Of a stretch of 64,000 nt of DNA, positions 33,878 through 43,127 are shown piece after piece (positions within the stretch are counted from its first letter, which is position 1; each line of letters begins with the position of its first letter). A program made the translations under genes and the position numbers. The notes beneath the pieces were generated by a model that had not been told where the DNA came from, did no database searches, and worked only from the letters and a program-made list of their open reading frames with translations. Origin of the DNA: Chitinophaga varians (lineage in GTDB: Bacteria; Bacteroidota; Bacteroidia; Chitinophagales; Chitinophagaceae); contig NZ_JACVFB010000001.1 of the NCBI RefSeq assembly GCF_014529945.1, forward strand, positions 1,426,001-1,490,000, read 5' to 3'.

Positions 33878-35857
33878 ATGAAAATACAATCTGTCATCGC
33901 CTCCCTGACCTTGTTGGCCGGCATGTACGCTGCTCCATCTACTGCTCAGCAGCCGCTGAGTTTTACGGTGAAGGCAGCAGACGTAAAAGCAACTGTGTCT
34001 CCCGGCATGTGGGGTATCTTTTTTGAAGACATCAATTTCAGTGCCGACGGAGGCATTTATGCGGAGCTGGTGAAAAACCGTTCCTTTGAATTCAGCGCTC
34101 CGCTGATGGGCTGGACTATCCCTGAAGACGCGGTTTCCAAAGGGGAGATCACGATCATCAACCGTAAGGAGAATAACAGTTCCAATCCCCGTTTTGCCCG
34201 GATAACCCTGCCGGCTGCACGTAGTTTTGCGCTGGTCAATGAAGGCTTTCGTGGGATGGGCATTAAAGCAGGGGAGCAGTACCACTTCTCCCTGTATGCG
34301 CGGCAGCGGGCCGGCAGCGCGGTAAAGCTCACCATCACGCTGCTCGATGATGCCGGTAAAACCATCGGTGCGACTACCATATCACCGTCCGGTGATAACT
34401 GGCAACAATATAAAGCCGGTTTTACGGCTACTGCCGGCGCGCAGAAAGGCAAGCTGCAGCTGACTTTCACCGGCACCGGTGTCATCGATGCCGATATGAT
34501 TTCCCTGTTCCCGCAACATACCTGGAAAGAACGCGGCAATGGTCTCCGCGCCGATCTGGTGCAGTTACTGGCCGATCTGCATCCCGGTTTCCTCCGGTTT
34601 CCCGGCGGCTGCATTGTGGAAGGCCGCGAACTGGGGAACCGCTATCAGTGGAAAAAAACGGTGGGTGACGTGAACGAGCGGGAGCTGATCATCAACCGCT
34701 GGAATACTGAGTTTGCCCACCGCGCCGCGCCGGATTACTTCCAGTCGTTTGGCCTCGGTTTCTTTGAATACTTCCTGCTGGCAGAAGATATCGGCGCATC
34801 ACCGCTACCGATCCTCAACTGCGGGATGGCCTGCCAGTATAATAGTGCCGAAGTGGTGGCCGTCAACGAACTGGACCCCTACATCCAGGACGCGCTGGAC
34901 CTGATCGAATTTGCCAACGGCGACGTTCATACCAGGTGGGGCGCGCTGCGAACGAAGATGGGGCACCCTGCTCCGTTTAACCTGAAAATGATAGGCGTGG
35001 GCAACGAACAATGGGGCCCGCAGTACGTAGAAAGATATACGCTGTTTGCAAAGGCCATCAAAAATAAATACCCGGATATCAGGCTGGTCAATAGTCTGGG
35101 CCCCGGTCCGTCAGGCGATAAATTTAATTTCCTCAACGATACGCTCCGCAAATTGCAGGCAGATATCCTCGACGAGCACTATTACAGTTCACCGGAATGG
35201 TTCCTCAGTAACGCGGCCCGGTACGACACCTACGACCGCAAAGGGCCGAAGATCTTTGCCGGTGAGTATGCCGCGCACGGCAGGGGCATTGAAGGCGAGC
35301 ACAAAAATAACTGGCAGAGCGCTCTGACGGAAGCGGCTTTCATGACGGGCCTGGAACGCAATGCCGATGTGGTGGAGATGGCCTCTTATGCGCCGCTGCT
35401 GGCACATGTGGACGGGTGGCAGTGGGCGCCGGACCTCATCTGGTTCGATAACCTGCGCTCCTATGGCACACCCAACTACTACGTGCAGAAACTCTACGCC
35501 AATAACAAAGGCACCGCGGTGGTGCCGATACTAAAAGATAACCAGGTGATCACCGGACAAGACAGCGTATATGCTTCTACGGTAGTGGATGAAAAGAGTG
35601 GCGAACTGGTGATTAAACTGGTAAACGCGGCGTCTTCCGTCAAACCGGTAACAGTGGCGGTAGAAGGGGTAAAAGGCCTGGCGGCCAATGGCCGGTTGAC
35701 CATCCTGCGGAGCAGCCATCTCCAGGAGACTAATTCGCTGGAACAGCCGATGGGTATTGCCCCGGAAGAAAAGAACATCACCATCAAAGGCAAAACGATC
35801 CGTACAGAAATTACACCCTGGTCTTTTTACGTGATCAGGGCTAAAATAAACAAGTAG
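33878..35857 (+). CDS. Exported GH51 alpha-L-arabinofuranosidase
   Basis: 659 residues with signal peptide (ends STAQQ). A carbohydrate-binding-like domain is inserted at about 90-210, then a TIM barrel with acid/base E377 in GVGNEQWG and nucleophile E463 in FAGEYAAHG. A C-terminal beta-domain follows. It releases alpha-linked arabinofuranose from arabinan, arabinoxylan or arabinogalactan in the periplasm. First gene of a three-gene group with GH146 and GH127. A candidate AraR site is upstream. Confidence 0.93.
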   Translation: MKIQSVIASLTLLAGMYAAPSTAQQPLSFTVKAADVKATVSPGMWGIFFEDINFSADGGIYAELVKNRSFEFSAPLMGWTIPEDAVSKGEITIINRKENNSSNPRFARITLPAARSFALVNEGFRGMGIKAGEQYHFSLYARQRAGSAVKLTITLLDDAGKTIGATTISPSGDNWQQYKAGFTATAGAQKGKLQLTFTGTGVIDADMISLFPQHTWKERGNGLRADLVQLLADLHPGFLRFPGGCIVEGRELGNRYQWKKTVGDVNERELIINRWNTEFAHRAAPDYFQSFGLGFFEYFLLAEDIGASPLPILNCGMACQYNSAEVVAVNELDPYIQDALDLIEFANGDVHTRWGALRTKMGHPAPFNLKMIGVGNEQWGPQYVERYTLFAKAIKNKYPDIRLVNSLGPGPSGDKFNFLNDTLRKLQADILDEHYYSSPEWFLSNAARYDTYDRKGPKIFAGEYAAHGRGIEGEHKNNWQSALTEAAFMTGLERNADVVEMASYAPLLAHVDGWQWAPDLIWFDNLRSYGTPNYYVQKLYANNKGTAVVPILKDNQVITGQDSVYASTVVDEKSGELVIKLVNAASSVKPVTVAVEGVKGLAANGRLTILRSSHLQETNSLEQPMGIAPEEKNITIKGKTIRTEITPWSFYVIRAKINK

Positions 35858-35865
35858 GCGTTGTT

Positions 35866-38238
35866 ATGAAGCAGTTATTCCTTGTTTTACTGGCGCTGCA
35901 TAGCGGACTGGCACATGTGGCTGCACAATCTTATGTGCCCGGCAGGCATGATGCTCATGTAAAAGTGAAACCAGTGGTACCGGTGAAGGCATATACTTTT
36001 CCCCTGCGGGACGTGCAGGTGCTGGACGGACCGTTCAGACAAGCCATGGAAGCAGATGCCCGCTATCTGCTGATACTGGAGCCCGACAGGCTGCTGGCAG
36101 ATTTTCGGAATCATGCGGGGTTAAAGGCCAAAGGAGAACGCTACGGCGGCTGGGAGTCTACCGGACTGGCGGGGCATACCCTCGGGCATTACCTCTCTGC
36201 CTGCGCCATGCAATATGCAGCTACGGGCGATCAACGTTTCCTCGACCGGGTCAGTTACATCGTTGATGAGCTGGCGGTATGCCAGGAGCACCGCCGGACC
36301 GGCTACCTGGGCGCTATACCCGGCGAAGATACCTTGTGGGCGCAGGTGTCGGCAGGCAATATCCGTTCCCGCGGATTTGACCTGAACGGCGGTTGGTCGC
36401 CCTGGTATACCGTACACAAAATAATGGCCGGTCTGCTGGACGCCTACCTCTACTGTGATAATAAAAAGGCGCTGACGATTGAAAAAGGCATGGCCGACTG
36501 GACAGGGACCATCGTCCATCATCTCCCTGACTCCCTGGTGCAAAAAATGTTGTTGTGCGAATATGGCGGCATGAATGATGTGCTGGTAAATACCTACGCG
36601 CTGACCGCGGAAAAGAAATATCTGGACATGTCTTTCAAATTTCATGACAGGCGTATCCTCGACTCCCTGGCTGCACAGCTGGACGTATTGCCCGGCAAAC
36701 ATTCCAATACACAGATACCGAAAGTGATAGGTTGCATCCGTCGCTATGAACTCACCGGCAGCAGGAAAGACAGCACCACGGCGGCTTTCTTCTGGAACAC
36801 CGTGACGGGCCATCATTCCTATGCGCCCGGCGGCAACAGTAACTATGAATACCTGGGGCCGGCGGATAAACTGAACGACCAGCTGACCGACAACACGATG
36901 GAAACGTGCAACACGTATAACATGCTGAAGTTGACACGGCACCTGTTTGCGCTGCGCCCCGCTGCCAACCTGATGGATTACTATGAACGCGGATTGTACA
37001 ACCATATCCTCGCCTCACAAAACCATCAGAACGGTATGATGTGTTATTTCGTGCCATTGAGAATGGGCGCCCGCAAGGAATTCAGCGATTCCTTCCACAC
37101 CTTTACCTGCTGCGTGGGCTCAGGGATGGAGAACCACGTGAAATATGGTGAGAGCATTTATTTTGAGGGAACAGACGGTAGTTTGTATGTGAACCTGTTT
37201 ATCCCTTCGCGTCTGCATTGGCGTGAAAGGAACATCACTGTAGAACAAACCACGCAGCTGCCAACAGACAACAAAGTATCGTTGACCATCCACACCACAA
37301 AGGCAACATCTTTTCCTTTGCGCATTCGCAAACCCCGCTGGGTACAGGAAAGTACGCGGGTAACTGTTAACGGTAAGGTACAAACGAAGCTAATCGTCGG
37401 AGCAGACGGCTACCTCTTGCTGGACCGGAAATGGAACGATGGCGACCAGATAACGCTGACACTTCCCATGGGCATCTATAGCGAAGCTATGCCGGACAAT
37501 CCCGGTCGCATCGCCCTGCTATATGGACCGGTCGTACTCGCAGGTATACTGGGAGAAAAAGAACCGGACCCGGTTACTGGTATTCCGGTGCTGGTAACGC
37601 CGGAGCGCAATGCCGCCAAATGGGTCGCCCGCGGTCCGCAGCAGTCGCTCGTATTCCGGACCCACCAGGTAGGTCAGCCGCAGGAGCTTCAACTGGTACC
37701 CTTCAGTACCGTGCAAAATGAGCATTACAGTGTATACTGGGACGTTTTTACACCACAGGAGTGGGCCGTGCAACAGGAAAAATATGCCGCAGAGAAAAGA
37801 AGACAGCAACAGATAGAAGCCAGTACGGTCGATATACTGCGCCTTGGAGAAATGCAGCCGGAAAGAGATCATCAGCTGGCAGCAGATAAAACCAATACCG
37901 GCGAAGAGCATGGCCGCAAATGGCGCATCGCGGAGGAAGGCGGCGCGCTGACCTTCACCATGAAAGTGGACAGTGCTACGGAGAACAGCCTGCTGTGTTA
38001 TTATTGGGGAATGGACAATCGTTACCGCACTTTTGATGTCCTCATCGACGATAAAAAGATCGCCACCGAAGATCTTAATCAATACAAGGCCAGCAAATTC
38101 CACGAGATCATATATCCGTTGCCGATAGCGCTTACCCGCGGGAAACAAACAGTGACGGTAAAATTGCAGGCCCGCGCCAATAACAGCGCCGGTCCTGTAT
38201 ATGGGCCGGTTAGAATGATCAGAGGCACCTCTTTTTAA
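35866..38238 (+). CDS. GH146-type beta-L-arabinofuranosidase (DUF1680 fold)
   Basis: 790 residues with signal peptide (ends VAAQS). An alpha/alpha barrel with catalytic/zinc residues E346-T-C348 (METCNTYNML) and C415/C416 in FTCCVGSGMENH, followed by beta domains including a C-terminal LLCYYWGMDNRYRTFDVLID segment. The FTCCVGSGMEN form is that of GH146 rather than GH127. It removes beta-L-arabinofuranose capping units. 8 bp after the GH51 gene and co-transcribed with it. Confidence 0.88.
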   Translation: MKQLFLVLLALHSGLAHVAAQSYVPGRHDAHVKVKPVVPVKAYTFPLRDVQVLDGPFRQAMEADARYLLILEPDRLLADFRNHAGLKAKGERYGGWESTGLAGHTLGHYLSACAMQYAATGDQRFLDRVSYIVDELAVCQEHRRTGYLGAIPGEDTLWAQVSAGNIRSRGFDLNGGWSPWYTVHKIMAGLLDAYLYCDNKKALTIEKGMADWTGTIVHHLPDSLVQKMLLCEYGGMNDVLVNTYALTAEKKYLDMSFKFHDRRILDSLAAQLDVLPGKHSNTQIPKVIGCIRRYELTGSRKDSTTAAFFWNTVTGHHSYAPGGNSNYEYLGPADKLNDQLTDNTMETCNTYNMLKLTRHLFALRPAANLMDYYERGLYNHILASQNHQNGMMCYFVPLRMGARKEFSDSFHTFTCCVGSGMENHVKYGESIYFEGTDGSLYVNLFIPSRLHWRERNITVEQTTQLPTDNKVSLTIHTTKATSFPLRIRKPRWVQESTRVTVNGKVQTKLIVGADGYLLLDRKWNDGDQITLTLPMGIYSEAMPDNPGRIALLYGPVVLAGILGEKEPDPVTGIPVLVTPERNAAKWVARGPQQSLVFRTHQVGQPQELQLVPFSTVQNEHYSVYWDVFTPQEWAVQQEKYAAEKRRQQQIEASTVDILRLGEMQPERDHQLAADKTNTGEEHGRKWRIAEEGGALTFTMKVDSATENSLLCYYWGMDNRYRTFDVLIDDKKIATEDLNQYKASKFHEIIYPLPIALTRGKQTVTVKLQARANNSAGPVYGPVRMIRGTSF

Positions 38239-38253
38239 GTTCGTAATATGTTT

Positions 38254-38271
38254 AATTGTTTAATGGCAATT
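38254..38271. promoter_or_regulatory. Candidate AraR operator upstream of the GH127 gene
   Basis: AATTGTTTAATGGCAATT is a palindrome like the araB and GH51 sites but 1 bp shorter in the spacer. It lies directly before the ATG at 38275, which argues for that start and for an internal promoter of the GH127 gene. Confidence 0.4.
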
Positions 38272-38274
38272 GAT

Positions 38275-40692
38275 ATGAATTTTTTCAGTAGAAAGATCCT
38301 GATAGTATGGCTGGTTTGCCTGGGAGTTGCCAGCACCGCGCCCGCCCAGCTGAAAAAGGATTATCCCATCCAGCCGGTGCCCTTTACGCAGGTGCATGTG
38401 TCGGATAGTTTCTGGGCGCCTAAAATAAAAGTAAACGCGGACGTGTCTATTCCCTATACGCTGGAGCAATGCCGGAAGACGGGGCGTATCGACAATTTCC
38501 TACGCGCCGCCGGCAAACTTTCAGATGATAAAATGACCGAGTATACCTTCGATGATACAGATCTCTATAAAGTGATCGAAGGCGCTTCCTACAGCTTGCA
38601 GGTGCAGAAAAATCCGGAACTGGAAAAGTATCTGGACACGCTGATCGCTATTATTGGCGCGGCGCAGGAGAAAGATGGCTACCTCTATACTTTCAGGACC
38701 ATGAAAACCACCCATCCCCATCCCTGGATGGGCGCCAAACGCTGGGAAAAAGAAGAAGACCTGAGCCATGAATTGTATAACTCAGGCCATCTGTTTGAAG
38801 CAGCCGTAGCGCATTACCAGGCTACGGGTAAAAAAACATTGCTGAACATCGCCATAAAAAATGCCGACCTGCTGGTCAGCGTATTCGGATTTGGCAAGGA
38901 AGAACGTTTTCCCGGCCATCAGATCGTGGAGACGGGGCTGACCAGGATGTACCGCGTAACCGGCAAAAAGGAATACCTCGACCTGGCTAAGTTTTTCCTC
39001 GATGTACGCGGTCCGGGTAAACCTAATAGCGGCGAGTACAACCAGTCCTATAAAAAGGTGACGGAGCAGCACGAAGCCGTAGGACACGCGGTGAGGGCCG
39101 CCTATATGTATACCGGCATGGCCGATGTGGCAGCATTGACCGGCAATCAGCAGTACCTGTCTGCCATCGACAATATCTGGCAGGACGTGGTGAACAGGAA
39201 ACTGTATGTCACCGGCGGTATCGGCGCTACCGGCAACGGTGAAGCCTTTGGCCAGCCATATGACTTGCCCAATATGTCGGCCTACGCGGAAACCTGTGCG
39301 GCCATTGCCAATGTGTACTGGAACAGCCGCATGTTCCTGCTGCATGGCGACGCGAAATATATCGACGTGATGGAACGCACGCTCTATAACGGTTTGCTCA
39401 GCGGCGTATCCCTCAGCGGCGATCATTTCTTTTATCCTAATCCGCTGGCTTCCATGGGCCAGCACCAGCGCAGTGCCTGGTTTGGATGCGCCTGTTGTAT
39501 TTCCAACATGACCCGTTTCCTTCCCTCCATGCCCGGTTACGTATATGGCCAGCATGCTGATCACCTGTATGTGAATCTTTTTGTCGGTAATACGGCCGAT
39601 ATAACGCTGCCGGCAGGAAAAGTGACGCTTACCCAACGCACGAATTATCCGTGGGACGGGAAAACGGAGATCACGGTAACTCCGGCCAAAGCCGCCGCTT
39701 TCGCGCTGCACGTCCGCATTCCGGGGTGGGCACAGAACAAACCGGTACCAGGCCATCTCTATGTGGATGCGCCAGGCACCCCACCAAAAAAGATCAGCAT
39801 CCTCCTGAACGGCCAGCCTGCGGAATATCGCCTGGAGAAAGGTTATGCGGTATTGGAACGCACCTGGAAAACGAACGACAAGGTCAGCCTGGATTTCCCG
39901 ATGGACATACAAAAGCTGCTGGCCGACAGTCTCGTGGAAGCAGATAAAAACCGCTTCGCGCTGCAACGCGGTCCTATCATGTACTGCCTGGAAGGCCCTG
40001 ACAATAAAGATGCCTCTGTACAGCATATCATCGTAGATAAAAATGCGGTGGTGAAAGCTGTTTACAAGCCTTCTCTGCTGAATGGCGTTACAGTATTGGA
40101 GATGGACGGCGTGTCGGCCAGCAGACAGCTAAATAGCACGGCATTGGTAAAATCGCACCAAACGGTGACGGCTATACCCTATTACGCCTGGGCCAACCGT
40201 GGCGCCGGAGAAATGACGGTGTGGATTCCCTATGAAGAGGCGGCTGCCCGCCCCAAACCGATACCCACCATCGCTGCTAAAAGTAAAGTCAGCGCTTCTG
40301 TCCCGAACAAAAAGATGTACATGGCGCTGAACGACCAGTTTGAGCCAAAGGACTCGAAAGATAATAGCACCCTGTATTTTCACTGGTGGCCTAAACAAGG
40401 CACCCTGGAATGGGTACAGTACGATTTCGACCAGGAGTATACCATCTCTTCTTCCAGCGTATACTGGTATGATGATGGTCCCTTTGGCGGCTGCCGCGTA
40501 CCCGCTTCGTGGAAACTGTATTACAAAAGCGCCGGTGAATGGGTGCCGGTGAAAAATGTTAGCGGCTATGGCACGGCAAAAGACCAGTACAACGCCGTGC
40601 AGTTTGACCCCGTGAAAACTTCTGCCCTGAAAATGGAAGTGCAGCTGCCCGCTGAAAACGCCGCCGGTATTCAGGAATGGATCGTTCAATAA
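38275..40692 (+). CDS. GH127-type beta-L-arabinofuranosidase
   Basis: 805 residues from ATG 38275, which gives a clean signal peptide (MNFFSRKILIVWLVCLGVAS). An in-frame ATG nine codons upstream overlaps a palindrome. Catalytic/zinc residues follow the HypBA1 pattern: E339-T-C341 (AYAETCAAIANVYWN) and C407/C408 in FGCACCISNMTRFL. The C-terminal F5/8-like beta-domain (about 680-805) with WYDDGPFGGCRVPASWKLYY is an extra carbohydrate-binding module. Secreted and complementary to GH146 in arabinan or hydroxyproline-arabinoside breakdown. Confidence 0.9.
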   Translation: MNFFSRKILIVWLVCLGVASTAPAQLKKDYPIQPVPFTQVHVSDSFWAPKIKVNADVSIPYTLEQCRKTGRIDNFLRAAGKLSDDKMTEYTFDDTDLYKVIEGASYSLQVQKNPELEKYLDTLIAIIGAAQEKDGYLYTFRTMKTTHPHPWMGAKRWEKEEDLSHELYNSGHLFEAAVAHYQATGKKTLLNIAIKNADLLVSVFGFGKEERFPGHQIVETGLTRMYRVTGKKEYLDLAKFFLDVRGPGKPNSGEYNQSYKKVTEQHEAVGHAVRAAYMYTGMADVAALTGNQQYLSAIDNIWQDVVNRKLYVTGGIGATGNGEAFGQPYDLPNMSAYAETCAAIANVYWNSRMFLLHGDAKYIDVMERTLYNGLLSGVSLSGDHFFYPNPLASMGQHQRSAWFGCACCISNMTRFLPSMPGYVYGQHADHLYVNLFVGNTADITLPAGKVTLTQRTNYPWDGKTEITVTPAKAAAFALHVRIPGWAQNKPVPGHLYVDAPGTPPKKISILLNGQPAEYRLEKGYAVLERTWKTNDKVSLDFPMDIQKLLADSLVEADKNRFALQRGPIMYCLEGPDNKDASVQHIIVDKNAVVKAVYKPSLLNGVTVLEMDGVSASRQLNSTALVKSHQTVTAIPYYAWANRGAGEMTVWIPYEEAAARPKPIPTIAAKSKVSASVPNKKMYMALNDQFEPKDSKDNSTLYFHWWPKQGTLEWVQYDFDQEYTISSSSVYWYDDGPFGGCRVPASWKLYYKSAGEWVPVKNVSGYGTAKDQYNAVQFDPVKTSALKMEVQLPAENAAGIQEWIVQ

Positions 40693-40746
40693 CTGTCTCC
40701 GTTAAAAAAAGCTCATTTTGAGATGATTTATTTCAAAATGCGACAG

Positions 40747-40778
40747 AAGGTGCCTCAAAATTATTTTTGAGACACCTT
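40747..40778. terminator. Terminator after the arabinan locus
   Basis: AAGGTG-CTCAAAA pairs with TTTTGAG-CACCTT with one mismatch and a 4-nt loop. A second AT-rich hairpin at about 40713-40740 precedes it. It resembles the hairpin at 42948-42977. Confidence 0.6.
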
Positions 40779-40830
40779 CCGGTCATGAAATGATGCCTGT
40801 CGGAGAAACAGGCTCCGTGCAGCAATGCGA

Positions 40831-41949
40831 TCACATTTTCCCAAAGAACCCGGCAAGCTCCCCGGAATAGCTCTCAGGCTGTTCCATCGCTGCAAAATGA
40901 CCTCCTTTGCCCATTATATTGAAGCTTACGACATGGGCCATCCTTTCCGCCCATTCTTTAGGGAATTGGGCTTCCTTGGGAAACAGCGACACCCCCGTTG
41001 GAACACCTACCCGTTGAGAGGATTGCAGCCCCCCCATATAACCTGCGCGCGCATTCTCGGCGTATGTTCTGATGGATGAATTAATGGATTGGCTTACCCA
41101 GTAGATCATAATGTTGGTGATCAGTTTGTCCTTGCTAAGGGAATTTTCGAGATTTCCGTCATGATCACTCCAGGCATGGAATTTTTCGATGATCCAGGAG
41201 GCCAGTCCCACGGGGCTGTCGTTGAGCCCATAACCCAGAGTTTGTGGCTTAGTTGACTGGATCATATTAAACGCGCCTTCCGTAAAGAACCAATGTTGTA
41301 TTTGTTGTCCAAACGCCTGTTCGGCGGGTGTCATCGTTGACCAGTCCTCGCTGCCGTTGGGATAGCCTACATCAGTTAAATGAATAGCCTTTACATTGTC
41401 TGGGAACTGCACGGCCAGCGACTTCGTGATCAAAGTACCCATATCACCGCCTGCGGCAAAGTAGGTGGAATATCCCAATACTGCTGTCATGAGTTTGTTG
41501 AACAGGGCTGCTGTCTTATCGCTATTCAGGGCCGTTTGTTGGGAGAAACCAAACCCGGGTATGGAAGGGATCACGAGGTCATAAGAATGACCGCCTTCAG
41601 TTGGATTGGTCAGCATTGGAACAATCTCGAGAAAGCGATAGAACGAGTCTGGCCATCCATGGCTCAGGATCAGCGGTGAGGTATTTTCTCCCTTGCCTTT
41701 TACATAAACGAAATGAATGGTAATGCCGTCTATTTCGGTCTTGTATTGGGGAAACTGGTTGATCTCCGCTTCGTGGGTTCTCCAATCGTACGCTGTCTGC
41801 CAATAGTGCACCAGTTCCCGCAAATACTCCGGATTGGTGCCATAATTCCACCCGGCATTCCCAGGTTCATCCGTCCATCTCGTTTGTTTCAGTCTTGCTG
41901 ACAGATCGTTAAGTGTCTCTTGCGGTACGTTGATGCTAAAAGGTTTCAT
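40831..41949 (-). CDS. Epoxide hydrolase-like alpha/beta hydrolase
   Basis: 372 residues with the N-terminal epoxide-hydrolase lid domain (FSINVPQETLNDLSARLKQT, then TRWTDEPG) and an alpha/beta fold: HGWPDSFYRFLEIVPML, nucleophile Asp in AAGGDMGTLI and late His in GGHFAAMEQPE. It is of the juvenile-hormone/microsomal epoxide hydrolase branch, which opens epoxides to diols. No signal peptide. An AraC regulator lies 98 bp upstream on the same strand, so it may control this gene. Confidence 0.9.
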   Translation of the reverse strand: MKPFSINVPQETLNDLSARLKQTRWTDEPGNAGWNYGTNPEYLRELVHYWQTAYDWRTHEAEINQFPQYKTEIDGITIHFVYVKGKGENTSPLILSHGWPDSFYRFLEIVPMLTNPTEGGHSYDLVIPSIPGFGFSQQTALNSDKTAALFNKLMTAVLGYSTYFAAGGDMGTLITKSLAVQFPDNVKAIHLTDVGYPNGSEDWSTMTPAEQAFGQQIQHWFFTEGAFNMIQSTKPQTLGYGLNDSPVGLASWIIEKFHAWSDHDGNLENSLSKDKLITNIMIYWVSQSINSSIRTYAENARAGYMGGLQSSQRVGVPTGVSLFPKEAQFPKEWAERMAHVVSFNIMGKGGHFAAMEQPESYSGELAGFFGKM

Positions 41950-42047
41950 AATTGTTGTATTTATTTTGTTGAGTACAAAAATAGTCAGCAGGCTTCTCCT
42001 GTCATTGTAAAAAATTTACCAGGGACACTTGTCACTAAGTCGGGGGT

Positions 42048-42917
42048 TTACTTTGCATCCGGATGATCATTGGGAAATTGCAGGATCATTTCAGGCACCA
42101 GCTCATTTTCATCCAGGGCTAATTGAGATCTCAGATACTCCGTTGGCTTTAACCCTGAAAAATGGGCAAAATCTTTTATGAGATGGGCCTGGTCAAAATA
42201 GCCGTACCGGTGAATGATGGAGAACCAGTCGATATGGGTCTTGTTTTTTTGGATTTCAGTAATCACCTGCTGTAGCCGATGAATTCTTTGCAGGTATTTT
42301 GGTGAAAAGCCCGTATATGTTTTAAGCAGGTGAATGACGTGCTTTTGAGAATAGCCGGATTTCTGTATTAGCCAGTCAATGGGTTTGTCGATATGCTGGT
42401 TTATAAATCTCACGATATGGTATCCCATGTTCTCTTCAACCGAATATTGTAAAAAGTAGTTTTCGATCAATGAGAACCTCTCTGCCATGGCGGTAGCATT
42501 GAGTAGTTTTTCATACAATCGCATGAAGGAACTCCCAAAAACAGCTTCGGCCTCAACACCTACATTGTCTAATGCGCTAATAGGTATCTTCGTAAGCGAA
42601 AAAAAGCCACCCACCGTAAAACGGACACTGATGATAGTAGAATGGGGATTGTTTTTGTAAAGGATCGCCTGTTTCTGCATCCCCGAGATCCAGGCATTCT
42701 TCACCTCTTTTTTGCAGGCGGTGTTTATTTCCGGATAAACTGTATTCAGGGTATTTTCATTCAGTTCAATTACGAGGTTTATTCCGCCTTCCGGGAGCTC
42801 TTTGATGTAAGGTATTGATAATGACCCACTAACATAAACAATGTGCTGAATGAAGTCTGAGAGCGGATATGTTGGAATGTGCCGGTGTACTTGCATGATC
42901 GGATCAATGATGTGCAT
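42048..42917 (-). CDS. AraC-family transcriptional regulator
   Basis: 289 residues. The N-terminal cupin-like ligand domain is unassigned. The C-terminal AraC HTH pair occupies about 180-275: PIDWLIQKSGYSQKHVIHLL, KTYTGFSPKYLQRIHRLQQV, and YGYFDQAHLIKDFAHFSGLK. It is encoded upstream of the epoxide hydrolase on the same strand, which suggests that gene as its target. An alternative start is ATG 7 codons in. Confidence 0.88.
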   Translation of the reverse strand: MHIIDPIMQVHRHIPTYPLSDFIQHIVYVSGSLSIPYIKELPEGGINLVIELNENTLNTVYPEINTACKKEVKNAWISGMQKQAILYKNNPHSTIISVRFTVGGFFSLTKIPISALDNVGVEAEAVFGSSFMRLYEKLLNATAMAERFSLIENYFLQYSVEENMGYHIVRFINQHIDKPIDWLIQKSGYSQKHVIHLLKTYTGFSPKYLQRIHRLQQVITEIQKNKTHIDWFSIIHRYGYFDQAHLIKDFAHFSGLKPTEYLRSQLALDENELVPEMILQFPNDHPDAK

Positions 42918-42947
42918 AAACCTACCTCAAAAACTGAAAAGGAAAAA

Positions 42948-42977
42948 GGGTGTCTCCAATTTATTTTTAAGACACCC
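42948..42977. terminator. Hairpin related to the one at 40747
   Basis: GGGTGTCT (42948-42955) pairs with AGACACCC (42970-42977) across an AT-rich loop. Core sequence and layout are like 40747-40778, so both may be members of a dispersed repeat family used as terminators. It lies in the promoter region between divergent genes, which is unusual for a terminator. Confidence 0.45.
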
Positions 42978-43127
42978 TCTCTTTTATAGCTTGATAACTA
43001 TCATGAACACACGACAACGGTTAATAAAAAGATCATACAGGATCGTATGCTTTGTAGAATGAAAGGTGATATGTTTGCCTTCCATACCGTCGCTTTACAG
43101 ATGGTGGTGGGACAAATAAAAAGGAAG

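Noticed and set aside
36121..37005. 294-codon minus-strand frame
   Set aside because: Antisense to the GH146 gene, whose catalytic motifs are all intact on the plus strand.
38782..40026. 414-codon minus-strand frame
   Set aside because: Antisense to the GH127 gene; length is a result of codon bias in a GC-rich gene.
43047..43127. N-terminal extension of the 261-aa lipoprotein
   Set aside because: It would bury the lipoprotein signal 27 residues in. The ATG at 43128 has a purine-rich ribosome site.
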